A DNA stretch of 64,000 nt from Saccharopolyspora elongata (GTDB lineage Bacteria > Actinomycetota > Actinomycetes > Mycobacteriales > Pseudonocardiaceae), in NCBI RefSeq assembly GCF_004348985.1, contig NZ_SMKW01000007.1, positions 62,001 through 126,000 on the forward strand, written 5' to 3'. Position numbers and translations under genes: made by a program. Below the pieces are notes generated by a model. That model saw only the letters and a list, made by a program, of their open reading frames with translations, did not search any database and was not told where the DNA came from. Shown piece by piece: positions 8,010-16,754 of the stretch (its first letter is position 1; every line of letters begins with the position of its first letter).

Positions 8010-8773
8010 ACGACTTCCTCGGCCAGTTCGCTGTGGATGCGTTGCAGGAATTCGGCGCTGCCGCTGAAGATCGCGGGCGCGTCGTGGTCCAGCGTCGCCA
8101 CGTGGAAGCTGTCGGCCAGCACGACCTCCGCGAGATCGCTGCTGGCGACCCCGTCCAGCACGAGCGCGGAGTTGACCGGCTCCACGATGTGGTCGACGGC
8201 CGACCGGAACAGCAGCAGCGGCTGGTGCACCCGGCCGAGGTCGGCGCGCACGAGGCCCCAGAACTCCTGCAGGCTTGCCATCGCGCGCAGCGGCAACCGC
8301 TGGTAGGCGAGCTCGAACCCGCCGGGCTGGGCGATGTCGCCGGGGATCCCGCCGATCGCGGGCCACACCCGGCTCAGCAGCGGCAGCAGCCGGGCACCCC
8401 TGCGCAGCGTCGTCACCGACGGGTTGACCAGCACGATCCCGGCGATGTCGGGATGCTGCTCGGCCAGCCGCAAGGTGAGCGTGCCGCCCATGGACTGGCC
8501 GAACACGAACACCGACCGGCAGCGCCCGCGCAGTTCGGCGAGCTCGGCCTCCGCCGCGGTGTACCAGTCCCGCCAGCTCGTCCGGTTCAGGTCCGGCCAC
8601 CGGGTGCCGTGGCCGGGAAGCAGCGGGCAGCGGACCGTGAACCCCTCCGCCGCCAGGTGCTCGCCCCAGGCGCGCATGCTCTGCGGGGTGCTGGTGAACC
8701 CGTGGCAGAGCAGCACGCCGATGTCCTCCGATCCGTTGTGCGTGAACGGTTCGGCACCGGGGAGCACGGGCAC
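8006..8773 (-). CDS. Alpha/beta hydrolase (carboxylesterase / monoacylglycerol-lipase-like)
   Basis: The protein has 255 residues. The oxyanion segment CHGFTSTP comes early, the nucleophile elbow is GQSMGGT, and Asp (SAVDHIV) and His (DSFHVATLD) complete a Ser-Asp-His triad in the right order. The size and the short cap match bacterial carboxylesterases of the Est30 kind; the substrate is not known. I chose GTG 8773 because GGAGG lies 5 bases upstream; the frame runs on to 8995 without protein-like sequence. It is divergent from the plsC-like gene, with about 200 bases between. Confidence 0.85.
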   Translation of the reverse strand: MPVLPGAEPFTHNGSEDIGVLLCHGFTSTPQSMRAWGEHLAAEGFTVRCPLLPGHGTRWPDLNRTSWRDWYTAAEAELAELRGRCRSVFVFGQSMGGTLTLRLAEQHPDIAGIVLVNPSVTTLRRGARLLPLLSRVWPAIGGIPGDIAQPGGFELAYQRLPLRAMASLQEFWGLVRADLGRVHQPLLLFRSAVDHIVEPVNSALVLDGVASSDLAEVVLADSFHVATLDHDAPAIFSGSAEFLQRIHSELAEEVV

Positions 8774-8971
8774 CGCGGCCTCCCAACAGCATCGGCGAGC
8801 CAGTACCTTTTCATCGTCGCATGAGCGGCCGACATGTGGGGCGGATTGGCGGTGCCGTCGTGATCGCTCCGGGGAAAGCGCGAGATCGCCACTTAGAGCC
8901 CGCATTGTGCCCGATGTCGCGGCTCCGTAGGCTGAGCAGGGAAGTCGGCGGGGCAAGGAGGCGGCAGCGCG

Positions 8972-9721
8972 GTGTTGTACTGGGTGATGAAGCACTTACT
9001 GCTCGGGCCCTTGATGAAGCTGTTCTGCCGTCCGAAGGTCGAAGGCGTCGAGCACGTGCCGGCCGCCGGCGGCGCGATCCTGGTCAGCAACCACCTCGCG
9101 GTCGCCGACTCGTTCTTCATGCCGCTGATGATGCCGCGCCGGGTGACGTTCCTGGCCAAGCGCGAGTACTTCACGGGCAAGGGCGTCAAGGGCAAGTTCA
9201 AGAAGTACTTCTTCTCCGGCGTCGGGCAGGTGCCGATCGACCGCTCCAGCGGCGCCGCCGCGCAGGCCGCGCTGGACACCGGCGTCCGCCTGCTGCGCGA
9301 GGGCAAGCTGCTGGGCGTCTACCCGGAGGGCACCCGGTCGCCGGACGGCCGGCTGTACAAGGGCAAGACCGGGGTCGCGCGGATGGCGCTGGAGTCGAAG
9401 GCGCCGGTGATCCCGATCGCGATGTTCGGCACCGACCGGGTCAACCCCATCGGGTCGAAGATGTGGTACCCGCACAAGGTCGTGGTGAAGGTCGGGCCGC
9501 CGCTGGACTTCTCCCGCTACGAGGGCATGGCGGGCGACCGGTTCGTGGAGCGGTCCATCACCGACGAGATCATGTACGCCCTGATGGAGCTCTCCGGTCA
9601 GGAGTACGTCGACGTCTACGCCGCCAAGGTGAAGGACGACCTCGCCGCGCAGGGCAAGCACGTCGCGGGCTGGAAGGAGCCGAAGCCCGCCGAGCGGCTC
9701 CCGGAGTCCAAGGCCGGCTGA
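8972..9721 (+). CDS. plsC: 1-acyl-sn-glycerol-3-phosphate acyltransferase (Rv2182c-like)
   Basis: The protein has 249 residues. It adds a second acyl chain in phosphatidic acid synthesis or acylates a related lipid at the membrane. The catalytic H-x4-D is at H41/D46 (NHLAVAD), and the substrate-binding EGTR is at residues 119-122 within YPEGTRSPDG. Further PlsC blocks (GTDRVNP, VKVGPPLDF) are present. GTG 8972 has GGAGG 10 bases upstream. The gene position equals Rv2182c. The C-terminal 35 residues are basic and hydrophilic. Confidence 0.9.
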   Translation: MLYWVMKHLLLGPLMKLFCRPKVEGVEHVPAAGGAILVSNHLAVADSFFMPLMMPRRVTFLAKREYFTGKGVKGKFKKYFFSGVGQVPIDRSSGAAAQAALDTGVRLLREGKLLGVYPEGTRSPDGRLYKGKTGVARMALESKAPVIPIAMFGTDRVNPIGSKMWYPHKVVVKVGPPLDFSRYEGMAGDRFVERSITDEIMYALMELSGQEYVDVYAAKVKDDLAAQGKHVAGWKEPKPAERLPESKAG

Positions 9722-9754
9722 CGGCCCGCATACGCTGCTGGAACGGCGGGCACC

Positions 9755-9760
9755 TACCCT
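9755..9760 (+). promoter_or_regulatory. Probable -10 box of a leaderless promoter
   Basis: TACCCT ends 6 bases before GTG 9767, with no ribosome-binding site between. This implies a separate transcript start for the exoribonuclease gene despite the short distance to the acyltransferase. Confidence 0.5.
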
Positions 9761-9766
9761 TGCCCG

Positions 9767-10267
9767 GTGCGGTACTTCTACGACTGCGAGTTCATTGAGG
9801 ACGGACACACCATCGAGCTGGTGTCGATCGGGATGGTCGACGAGTCCGGCCGCGAATTCTACGCGGTGTCCACCGAGTTCGACGCGTCTCGGGCCGGTGC
9901 CTGGGTGCGGCAGCACGTGCTGCCGCAATTGCCGCCGCCCGCCGATCCGTGCTGGCGCTCCCGCGCCAGGATCCGCGAGGACCTGTACTCCTTCCTGACC
10001 GCCCGCAACGGGAACGTCGAGCTGTGGGCCTGGTACGCCGCCTACGACCACGTGGCGCTGGCGCAGCTGTGGGGCGCGATGCCGATGCTGCCGTCGCGGA
10101 TCCCGAAGTTCACCCGCGACCTGCGGCAGCGCTGGGAGGACGTCGGTAAGCCCAAGCTGCCGTCCGCGCCGGACAACGCCCACGACGCCCTGGCCGACGC
10201 CAAGCACAACCTCGAGCGCTGGAAGGTGATCGAGGAGGTCCGCCGCAAGCGCGGCTTCGTCTGGTAA
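9767..10267 (+). CDS. DEDDh-type 3'-5' exoribonuclease (Rv2179c-like, polyadenylate-specific)
   Basis: The protein has 166 residues, a single RNase-T-like fold. Acidic residues D6 and E8 (YDCEF) form motif I, D94 in YAAYDHVAL motif II, and H139/D144 in HDALADAK motif III, so it is a two-metal-ion DEDDh exonuclease. The M. tuberculosis orthologue Rv2179c is the founding member of the RNase AS class with preference for adenylate-rich RNA. The length is normal. It is followed by three palindromes that could end its transcript. Confidence 0.92.
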   Translation: MRYFYDCEFIEDGHTIELVSIGMVDESGREFYAVSTEFDASRAGAWVRQHVLPQLPPPADPCWRSRARIREDLYSFLTARNGNVELWAWYAAYDHVALAQLWGAMPMLPSRIPKFTRDLRQRWEDVGKPKLPSAPDNAHDALADAKHNLERWKVIEEVRRKRGFVW

Positions 10268-10272
10268 CGAGC

Positions 10273-10380
10273 GCGGCGATTTCGCGCGAAATCGCCGCCC
10301 CGTGTGAGGGAGAGTCGCCGATTTCGCGCGAAATCGGCGTTGGCCACGCGTGGCAGGTGCCGGTTTCGCGCGAAATCGGC
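10273..10380. repeat. Array of three near-identical palindromes
   Basis: Perfect palindromes lie at 10273-10298 (26 bp) and 10316-10339 (24 bp), and a third with one G-T mismatch lies at 10359-10380. All share the centre GATTTCGCGCGAAATC, and the centres are 42-43 bp apart. A relative forms the tip of the terminator at 1486-1529. The array fills the gap between the exoribonuclease and phosphofructokinase genes. It may act as a multiple terminator, a protein-binding array or a REP-like element. Confidence 0.85.
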
Positions 10381-10550
10381 GGGTGACTCGCGCCCGGCCT
10401 GTGCTTTCCCAGCCCGTTCATCGCGACCGGTAACTTCCCGGATACTTGCTGCAACGATCCAGTTCGTGCCACGCTGTGGCCAGGGGGAGATGCAGATCAC
10501 GTCCTTTCTGGGCTGAATTCGAGGAGGCGGCGAAAGCGATGCCGGCTGGA

Positions 10551-11576
10551 ATGCGTGTCGGAGTGCTCACCGGTGGCGGCGACTGCCCCGGGCTCAACGC
10601 GGTGCTCCGCGCGGTGACCCGCAAGGGGATTTCGGTGCACCAGCACGAGATCCTGGGGTTCCGCAGCGGGTGGCTGGGCCCGGTGGAGGGCCTGACCATG
10701 CCGCTGACCCTCGACAAGGTGGAGGAGATCCTCAGCCGGGGCGGCACCATCCTGGGCTCGTCGCGCACCAACCCGTACAAGGTCGACGACGGGGTCGCCC
10801 GGCTCAAGGCGACCCTGGAGGAGAACCGGGTGGACGCGCTGATCGCGATCGGCGGCGAGGACACCCTCGGCGTCGCCGAGCAGCTCACCCACGACGGCGT
10901 GCCGGTGGTCGGCGTGCCCAAGACGATCGACAACGACCTCGATGCCACGGATTACACATTCGGCTTCGACACGGCGGTGCACATCGCCACGGAGGCCATC
11001 GACCGGCTGCGCACCACGGCGGAGTCGCACCACCGGGCGCTGGTGGTCGAGGTGATGGGCCGGCACGCCGGGTGGATCGCGCTGCACTCCGGGCTGGCGG
11101 GCGGCGCGAACGTCATCCTCGTGCCGGAACAGCCGTTCAGCGTCGAGAAGGTCTGCACCTGGGTGGAGCAGCGCTTCGAGCGCCAGTACGCGCCGATCAT
11201 CGTGGTGGCCGAGGGAGCGGTCCCGGAGGGCGGCAAGGAACTGCTGCTGACCGGCGAGAAGGACGCCTTCGGCCACGTCCGGCTGGGCGGTGTCGGCACC
11301 TGGCTGGCGGAGGAGATCGCGGCGCGGACGGGCAAGGAGTCGCGCGCGGTGGTCCTCGGCCACGTGCAGCGCGGCGGCACGCCGACGGCCTACGACCGGG
11401 TGCTGGCGACCCGCTTCGGCTTGCACGCGATCGACGCGATCACGGAAGGCGACTACGGCAAGATGGTGGCGCTGCGCGGCACGGACATCGTGCGGGTGCC
11501 CCTGAGCGAAGCGACGGCATCCCTGAAGACGGTGCCCCTGGAGCGCTACGCAGAAGCCGAAGTCCTCTTCGGCTGA
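10551..11576 (+). CDS. pfp: 6-phosphofructokinase, probably pyrophosphate-dependent
   Basis: The protein has 341 residues from ATG 10551, which gives the family's usual MRVGVLTGGGDCPG start. ATG 10539 is an alternative with GGAGG 11 bases upstream. It phosphorylates fructose 6-phosphate at C1. GGGDCPGLN, GGEDT, PKTIDND and MGRHAGWIAL are intact. In standard numbering residue 104 is Asp and residue 124 is Lys. These two residues distinguish PPi-using enzymes such as that of Amycolatopsis methanolica from ATP-using ones, which have Gly at both. I therefore infer reversible, PPi-dependent activity. It is a single gene with its own terminator. Confidence 0.9.
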   Translation: MRVGVLTGGGDCPGLNAVLRAVTRKGISVHQHEILGFRSGWLGPVEGLTMPLTLDKVEEILSRGGTILGSSRTNPYKVDDGVARLKATLEENRVDALIAIGGEDTLGVAEQLTHDGVPVVGVPKTIDNDLDATDYTFGFDTAVHIATEAIDRLRTTAESHHRALVVEVMGRHAGWIALHSGLAGGANVILVPEQPFSVEKVCTWVEQRFERQYAPIIVVAEGAVPEGGKELLLTGEKDAFGHVRLGGVGTWLAEEIAARTGKESRAVVLGHVQRGGTPTAYDRVLATRFGLHAIDAITEGDYGKMVALRGTDIVRVPLSEATASLKTVPLERYAEAEVLFG

Positions 11577-11584
11577 AGCCCGGA

Positions 11585-11630
11585 GAAGGAGCGCCGCCCA
11601 GCCTGAACTGGTCCTCGGCGGCGCCCCTTC
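11585..11630 (+). terminator. Terminator after the phosphofructokinase gene
   Basis: A 14-bp stem (11585-11598 with 11617-11630, one mismatch) and an 18-base loop begin 8 bases after the stop codon. Confidence 0.6.
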
Positions 11631-11903
11631 GTCCATGAGGTGGTCGAGAGTTCTTCCCCTGGCTGTGCGCGATCCTCGCCCGAGTCAGCACTCGTATATT
11701 CCACTCTGGACACCCTGGTTCCGGCGTACCGGGATCCCGCCGATATCTGGCGCGAAGGCGTGCGCATCGGCCGATCGTCGACCGGCCGGCCGCTGCCGTA
11801 CGCTGGAGGTGTTCCAGCATGTGGACGTACTCGTTCCACCGGTTAGGCTAACCCCTCGCTCGCGCCTGCGGGCACGACCCAAGAACTTCGGAGGGGTGCA
11901 GCC
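11631..11903. other. Intergenic region before the MFS gene
   Basis: No coding sequence is evident. GGAGG at 11891-11895 is the ribosome site of the MFS gene. A TAGGCT hexamer near 11847 could be a -10 box, which would give a 5' leader of about 50 bases. Confidence 0.4.
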
Positions 11904-13364
11904 GTGTCCACGCAGCCGGTCGCCGAGCGGGAGCCCGTGCTCATTCGCTCGGCTCGGGACGTCACCGAACTGGTCAACTCGGGTGCGGCGCGCGGCAGCC
12001 ACGCGAAGATGATCGTGCTGCTGGCCCTCGGCGGGATCTTCCTGGACGCCTACGACCTCACTTCGCTGGCCTACGGCATCACCGACATCAAGCAGCAGTT
12101 CGGGCTCTCACCGGCCGGGGCCGGCGCCGTCACCGCCTCCATCAGCGTCGGCGCGATCTTCGGTGCGTGGCTCGGCGGCCTGCTGGTGGACCGGCTCGGC
12201 CGCTACCGCGTGTTCATGGCCGACATGCTGTTCTTCGTGGTCTCCGCGCTCGGCTGCGCGCTCGCGCCGAACATGGAGGTCCTGATCTTCTTCCGGTTCC
12301 TGATGGGCTTCGGCGTCGGCATGGACATCCCGGTCGCGATGGCCTTCCTGGCCGAGTTCTCCCGGTTGAAGGGCAAGGGCAGCAAGGGCTCCCGCACCGC
12401 GGCGTGGTCGCCCGCCTGGTACGTGGCCACCAGCGGTTGCTACCTGGTGATCATGGCGCTGTACTTCGTGCTGCCCGACGAGCACCACGGCCTGCTGTGG
12501 CGGTTCACCGTCGGCTTCGGCGCGGTGCCCGCGCTGGTGATCCTGCTGGTGCGCAACAAGTACATGAACGAGTCGCCGTCCTGGGCGGCCAACCAGGGCG
12601 ACCTGGAGCGGGCCGCGAAGATCCTGCGCAAGTCCTACGGCGTCAACGCCGTGGTGGCGCCGGACGCGGAGGTGGTGAAGCCCCAGGCCGAGCGCCGCGG
12701 GCTGCGGGACTTCGCGCAACTGTTCCAGCGCCGCTACCGCGCCCGGACGTTCCAGGCGCTGGCCATCGGCCTCGCCCAGACCTTCGGCTACAACGCGGTC
12801 GCCTACGGGCTGCCGATCATCATCGCGAGCATCCTCGCCCAGGGCGCGCTGAACACGATCACCGCCTCGCTGGTGCTCAACCTGGTCTTCGCGGTCACCG
12901 GTGGCCTGCTCGGCATCCGGCTGGCCAACACGGCGGGCGCCTGGAAGATGACGTTCATCGGGTTCGCCGTGCAGCTGGCGTCGATGGTGGTGCTGGCGCT
13001 GATCGGCAAGCCGTCGGCGACCGCGTACGTGCTGTTCGCGATCTTCGCGCTGGGCGCGTTCATGTTCGCGCAGGCCTCCGGGCCGGGCGCGCACTTCATG
13101 AGCTTCGCGTCCCTGAGCTACCCGACGACGATGCGCGGCACCGGGATCGGCTTCAACCAGGGCACCCTGCGGGTCGGCTCCACGCTGGCGCTGTTCTTCT
13201 TCCCGGTGCTCAGCGCGGCGCTGGGCAGCGGCGTGTTCTGGGTGATCGCGCTCGCCCCGCTGATGGGCCTGGTGGCGCTGCTCGCCAAGCGTTGGGAGCC
13301 GGTGGGCTACGACGCCGACGCGGCCGAGGCCGAGTGGCAGCAGGAGAAGGTCGCGACGAGCTAG
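11904..13364 (+). CDS. MFS transporter (metabolite:proton symporter type)
   Basis: The protein has 486 residues with 12 predicted membrane helices. The loop motif between helices 2 and 3 reads GGLLVDRLGRYR, and a cytoplasmic basic loop follows helix 6. The layout, with a long N-terminal polar stretch and the MFS duplication, fits the metabolite/sugar symporter branch; the substrate cannot be told. GTG 11904 has GGAGG 8 bases upstream. The last codon TAG overlaps the stop of the convergent gene, the two stops sharing one CTAG. Confidence 0.85.
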   Translation: MSTQPVAEREPVLIRSARDVTELVNSGAARGSHAKMIVLLALGGIFLDAYDLTSLAYGITDIKQQFGLSPAGAGAVTASISVGAIFGAWLGGLLVDRLGRYRVFMADMLFFVVSALGCALAPNMEVLIFFRFLMGFGVGMDIPVAMAFLAEFSRLKGKGSKGSRTAAWSPAWYVATSGCYLVIMALYFVLPDEHHGLLWRFTVGFGAVPALVILLVRNKYMNESPSWAANQGDLERAAKILRKSYGVNAVVAPDAEVVKPQAERRGLRDFAQLFQRRYRARTFQALAIGLAQTFGYNAVAYGLPIIIASILAQGALNTITASLVLNLVFAVTGGLLGIRLANTAGAWKMTFIGFAVQLASMVVLALIGKPSATAYVLFAIFALGAFMFAQASGPGAHFMSFASLSYPTTMRGTGIGFNQGTLRVGSTLALFFFPVLSAALGSGVFWVIALAPLMGLVALLAKRWEPVGYDADAAEAEWQQEKVATS

Positions 13365-13783
13365 CTCGGCATCTTCCAGACGACGACGTCCAGTGTCAGC
13401 TGCTGCGATTCCTGGTTGTCGCGGACGACGATCCGCGCGTAGTTGCCGTCGCTCGTCTTCACGCAGAACGCGGCTCCAGTGACGAGGTAGTTCGAGTTGA
13501 CGTAGCTGTGGTAGCCGGCCCGCACGCAGTCTTCGAACGTCGCCTTAGCAGTAGCTGGCGCGACGTGCCAGTCCGCGTAGAGGTAGCCGCTGCTGTATTC
13601 GAGGTCCTGCCCGGAGTAGTCCTTCGTCGGCTTGGTGACCCACAGCGGGTCGCTGGAGTCCAGATCCAAGGCGTAGCCGCCGGTCAGCACGATCGGCTGG
13701 TGCATCGGCTTGCGCCCCGGCTGCGGTTCCTGCGGTGGCTGCTGGCCCGGTCCCCACGTCACCGGCGGCTCCTCTCGCGTCAT
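13361..13783 (-). CDS. Small protein resembling the extracellular domain of actinobacterial Ser/Thr kinases
   Basis: The protein has 140 residues. The first 25 are Pro/Gln-rich; then comes one compact domain with VLTGGYALDLDS, an SGYLYADWH segment, two Cys (in FEDCVRAG and AAFCVKT, a likely disulfide pair), and the closing TLDVVVWK. The pattern 'YALDLDS...C...CV.T.DG..A.I.V...........LDV.VW' is one I associate with C-terminal sensor parts of actinobacterial kinases. Here it stands alone, without kinase or membrane helix. The assignment is by pattern memory, so the function is open. No ribosome site is obvious before ATG 13783. Confidence 0.7.
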   Translation of the reverse strand: MTREEPPVTWGPGQQPPQEPQPGRKPMHQPIVLTGGYALDLDSSDPLWVTKPTKDYSGQDLEYSSGYLYADWHVAPATAKATFEDCVRAGYHSYVNSNYLVTGAAFCVKTSDGNYARIVVRDNQESQQLTLDVVVWKMPS

Positions 13784-13925
13784 CGACGGGGCGAGAGCCT
13801 AGCGCCGGCGGTGTCGTGTCGGGGCCGGTTCGGATGATCGTCGGCGACCGGTCTTCCGTTGACGCGGTGGGGTGTTCCGGAACAAGATCGGCACACCACC
13901 GGCCCAGCGGAAACGGAGCGCTGCA

Positions 13926-14402
13926 ATGTCGCGTCGCGGCCAGATCACCATGTCCGAGGACGAGATCGTCGACTTCATCGCCCAGCGCCGGGTCGTCGTG
14001 CTGGCGACGCTGAAGGCCGACGGGCGACCGCACCTGGTGCCGATGTGGTTCGTGCACGACGGCCCGGTGATCGAGGTGTGGTCCTACGGCCGGTCGCAGA
14101 AGACGCTGAACCTGCGTCGCGATCCGCGGGCCACGCTGCTGGTGGAGACCGGCACGGAGTACGGCGAGCTGCGCGGCGTCTCGCTGGAGTGCGACGTGCA
14201 GCTACTGGACGCGCCGGAGGACGTCGAGCGCATCGGACTGGGTCTGGCGGAGCGCTACGGCACGGCGGCTCCGGGCGAGCTGGCGGCGAGCGAGGAGGCC
14301 CGGGCCGTCCTGCGCGCCAAGGCCGCGAAGCGGGTCGGGCTGCGTTTCACCCCCACCCGGACGATCACCTGGGACCACCGCAAGCTCGGCGGCGGCTACT
14401 GA
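13926..14402 (+). CDS. Pyridoxamine 5'-phosphate oxidase-like flavin/F420-binding protein
   Basis: The protein has 158 residues, a single split-barrel domain. The hallmark strand pair VVVLATLKADGRPHLVPMWF is followed by IEVWSYGRSQKTLNLRRDPRATLLVE, the usual phosphate- and flavin-contacting region of the PNPOx/FDOR superfamily. In actinobacteria most such proteins bind F420 or heme; which cofactor applies here cannot be read. ATG 13926 is preceded by CGGAG 7 bases upstream; the frame is open to 13872. It is a stand-alone gene ahead of aroG. Confidence 0.8.
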   Translation: MSRRGQITMSEDEIVDFIAQRRVVVLATLKADGRPHLVPMWFVHDGPVIEVWSYGRSQKTLNLRRDPRATLLVETGTEYGELRGVSLECDVQLLDAPEDVERIGLGLAERYGTAAPGELAASEEARAVLRAKAAKRVGLRFTPTRTITWDHRKLGGGY

Positions 14403-15872
<1,470 letters not shown>

Positions 15873-15890
15873 ACCAGCGGAAAGCATGCG

Positions 15891-15925
15891 GGAGGGCCCG
15901 GAACCCAAGCGGTTCCGGGCCCTCC
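15891..15925. terminator. Bidirectional terminator between aroG and the racemase gene
   Basis: A perfect 15-bp GC-rich stem (15891-15905 with 15911-15925) has the loop CAAGC. It separates two convergent genes, 19 bases after aroG and 6 bases before the racemase stop. Confidence 0.85.
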
Positions 15926-15930
15926 TTCGA

Positions 15931-16626
15931 TTACTCGGCGAGTGCGATGTCGAGTGCGTGCGCGACGTGCAGGCGGGTGGAGTCGAACAGCGGCAGCGGG
16001 CTGTCGTCCGGGCCGAGCAGCAGCGTGATCTCGGTGCAGCCGAGGATCACGGCCTCGGCGCCGCGCTCCGCCAAGCCCCGCACGATCCGCACGTACTGCT
16101 CGCGTGAGCTGTCCTCGACGCGGTTGCGGGTCAGCTCCCGGTAGATCACGTCGTGCACCACGGTGCGGTCGGGTTCCTCCGGGACGATCACGTCGATGCC
16201 GTGCTGGTCGCGCATCCGCGCCCGGTAGAAGTCGAGTTCCATCGTGTAGCGCGTGCCCAGGAGGCCGACCCGGGTGAGGCCGGCGGCCGCGATCCGCGCG
16301 CCGGTGGCGTCGACGATGTGCACGAACGGCACGTCGATCGCCGCCTCGATCTCCTCGGCGACCTGGTGCATCGTGTTGGTGCAGAGCAGGACCAAATCCG
16401 CCCCGGCGCGGCGCACCTGGCGCGCGGCGTCTGCCAGGCGCCGGCCCGCCGCTGCCCAGTCCCCGGCCTCCTGCATGGCCACGATCTCGGCGAAGTCCAC
16501 GCTGTACAGCACGCTCGGCACGGTGTTGTAGCCACCGAGTCGAGCGCGGCTCTCCTCGTTCAGCAGCCTGTAGTACTCGGCGGAGGATTCCCAGCTCATC
16601 CCGCCGAGCATCCCGATCGTGCGCAT
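15931..16626 (-). CDS. Aspartate/glutamate racemase family protein
   Basis: The protein has 231 residues. The two catalytic cysteines of the PLP-independent racemases lie in LLCTNTMH and ILGCTEI. The N-terminal GMLGGMSWESSAEYY is the substrate-binding start of the aspartate racemase (YgeA-like) branch. ATG 16626 has a GAGGAGG site about 5 bases upstream. Neighbours give no amino-acid pathway context, so Asp versus other substrates cannot be decided. Confidence 0.88.
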   Translation of the reverse strand: MRTIGMLGGMSWESSAEYYRLLNEESRARLGGYNTVPSVLYSVDFAEIVAMQEAGDWAAAGRRLADAARQVRRAGADLVLLCTNTMHQVAEEIEAAIDVPFVHIVDATGARIAAAGLTRVGLLGTRYTMELDFYRARMRDQHGIDVIVPEEPDRTVVHDVIYRELTRNRVEDSSREQYVRIVRGLAERGAEAVILGCTEITLLLGPDDSPLPLFDSTRLHVAHALDIALAE

Positions 16627-16754
16627 GCGTCCTCCTCGTCGAACGGCGTCGTGCCGGACAGCCTCGCCTGCGGCAGCCGGTGCCGGTGAGCCGGGTCTGG
16701 CTCGTCGCGGCCTGACGAGCCACGAGGAACGACGCCTAGCGCGGGGTGAACGGG

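Noticed and set aside
10273-10380. Possible small CRISPR array
   Set aside because: The repeated units are complete palindromes with no unique 30-40 base spacers of constant length between identical direct repeats, and no cas genes are present.
12167-13837. 556-codon plus-strand frame overlapping the MFS gene
   Set aside because: Arg/Gly/Pro-rich shadow of the MFS gene with no motifs.
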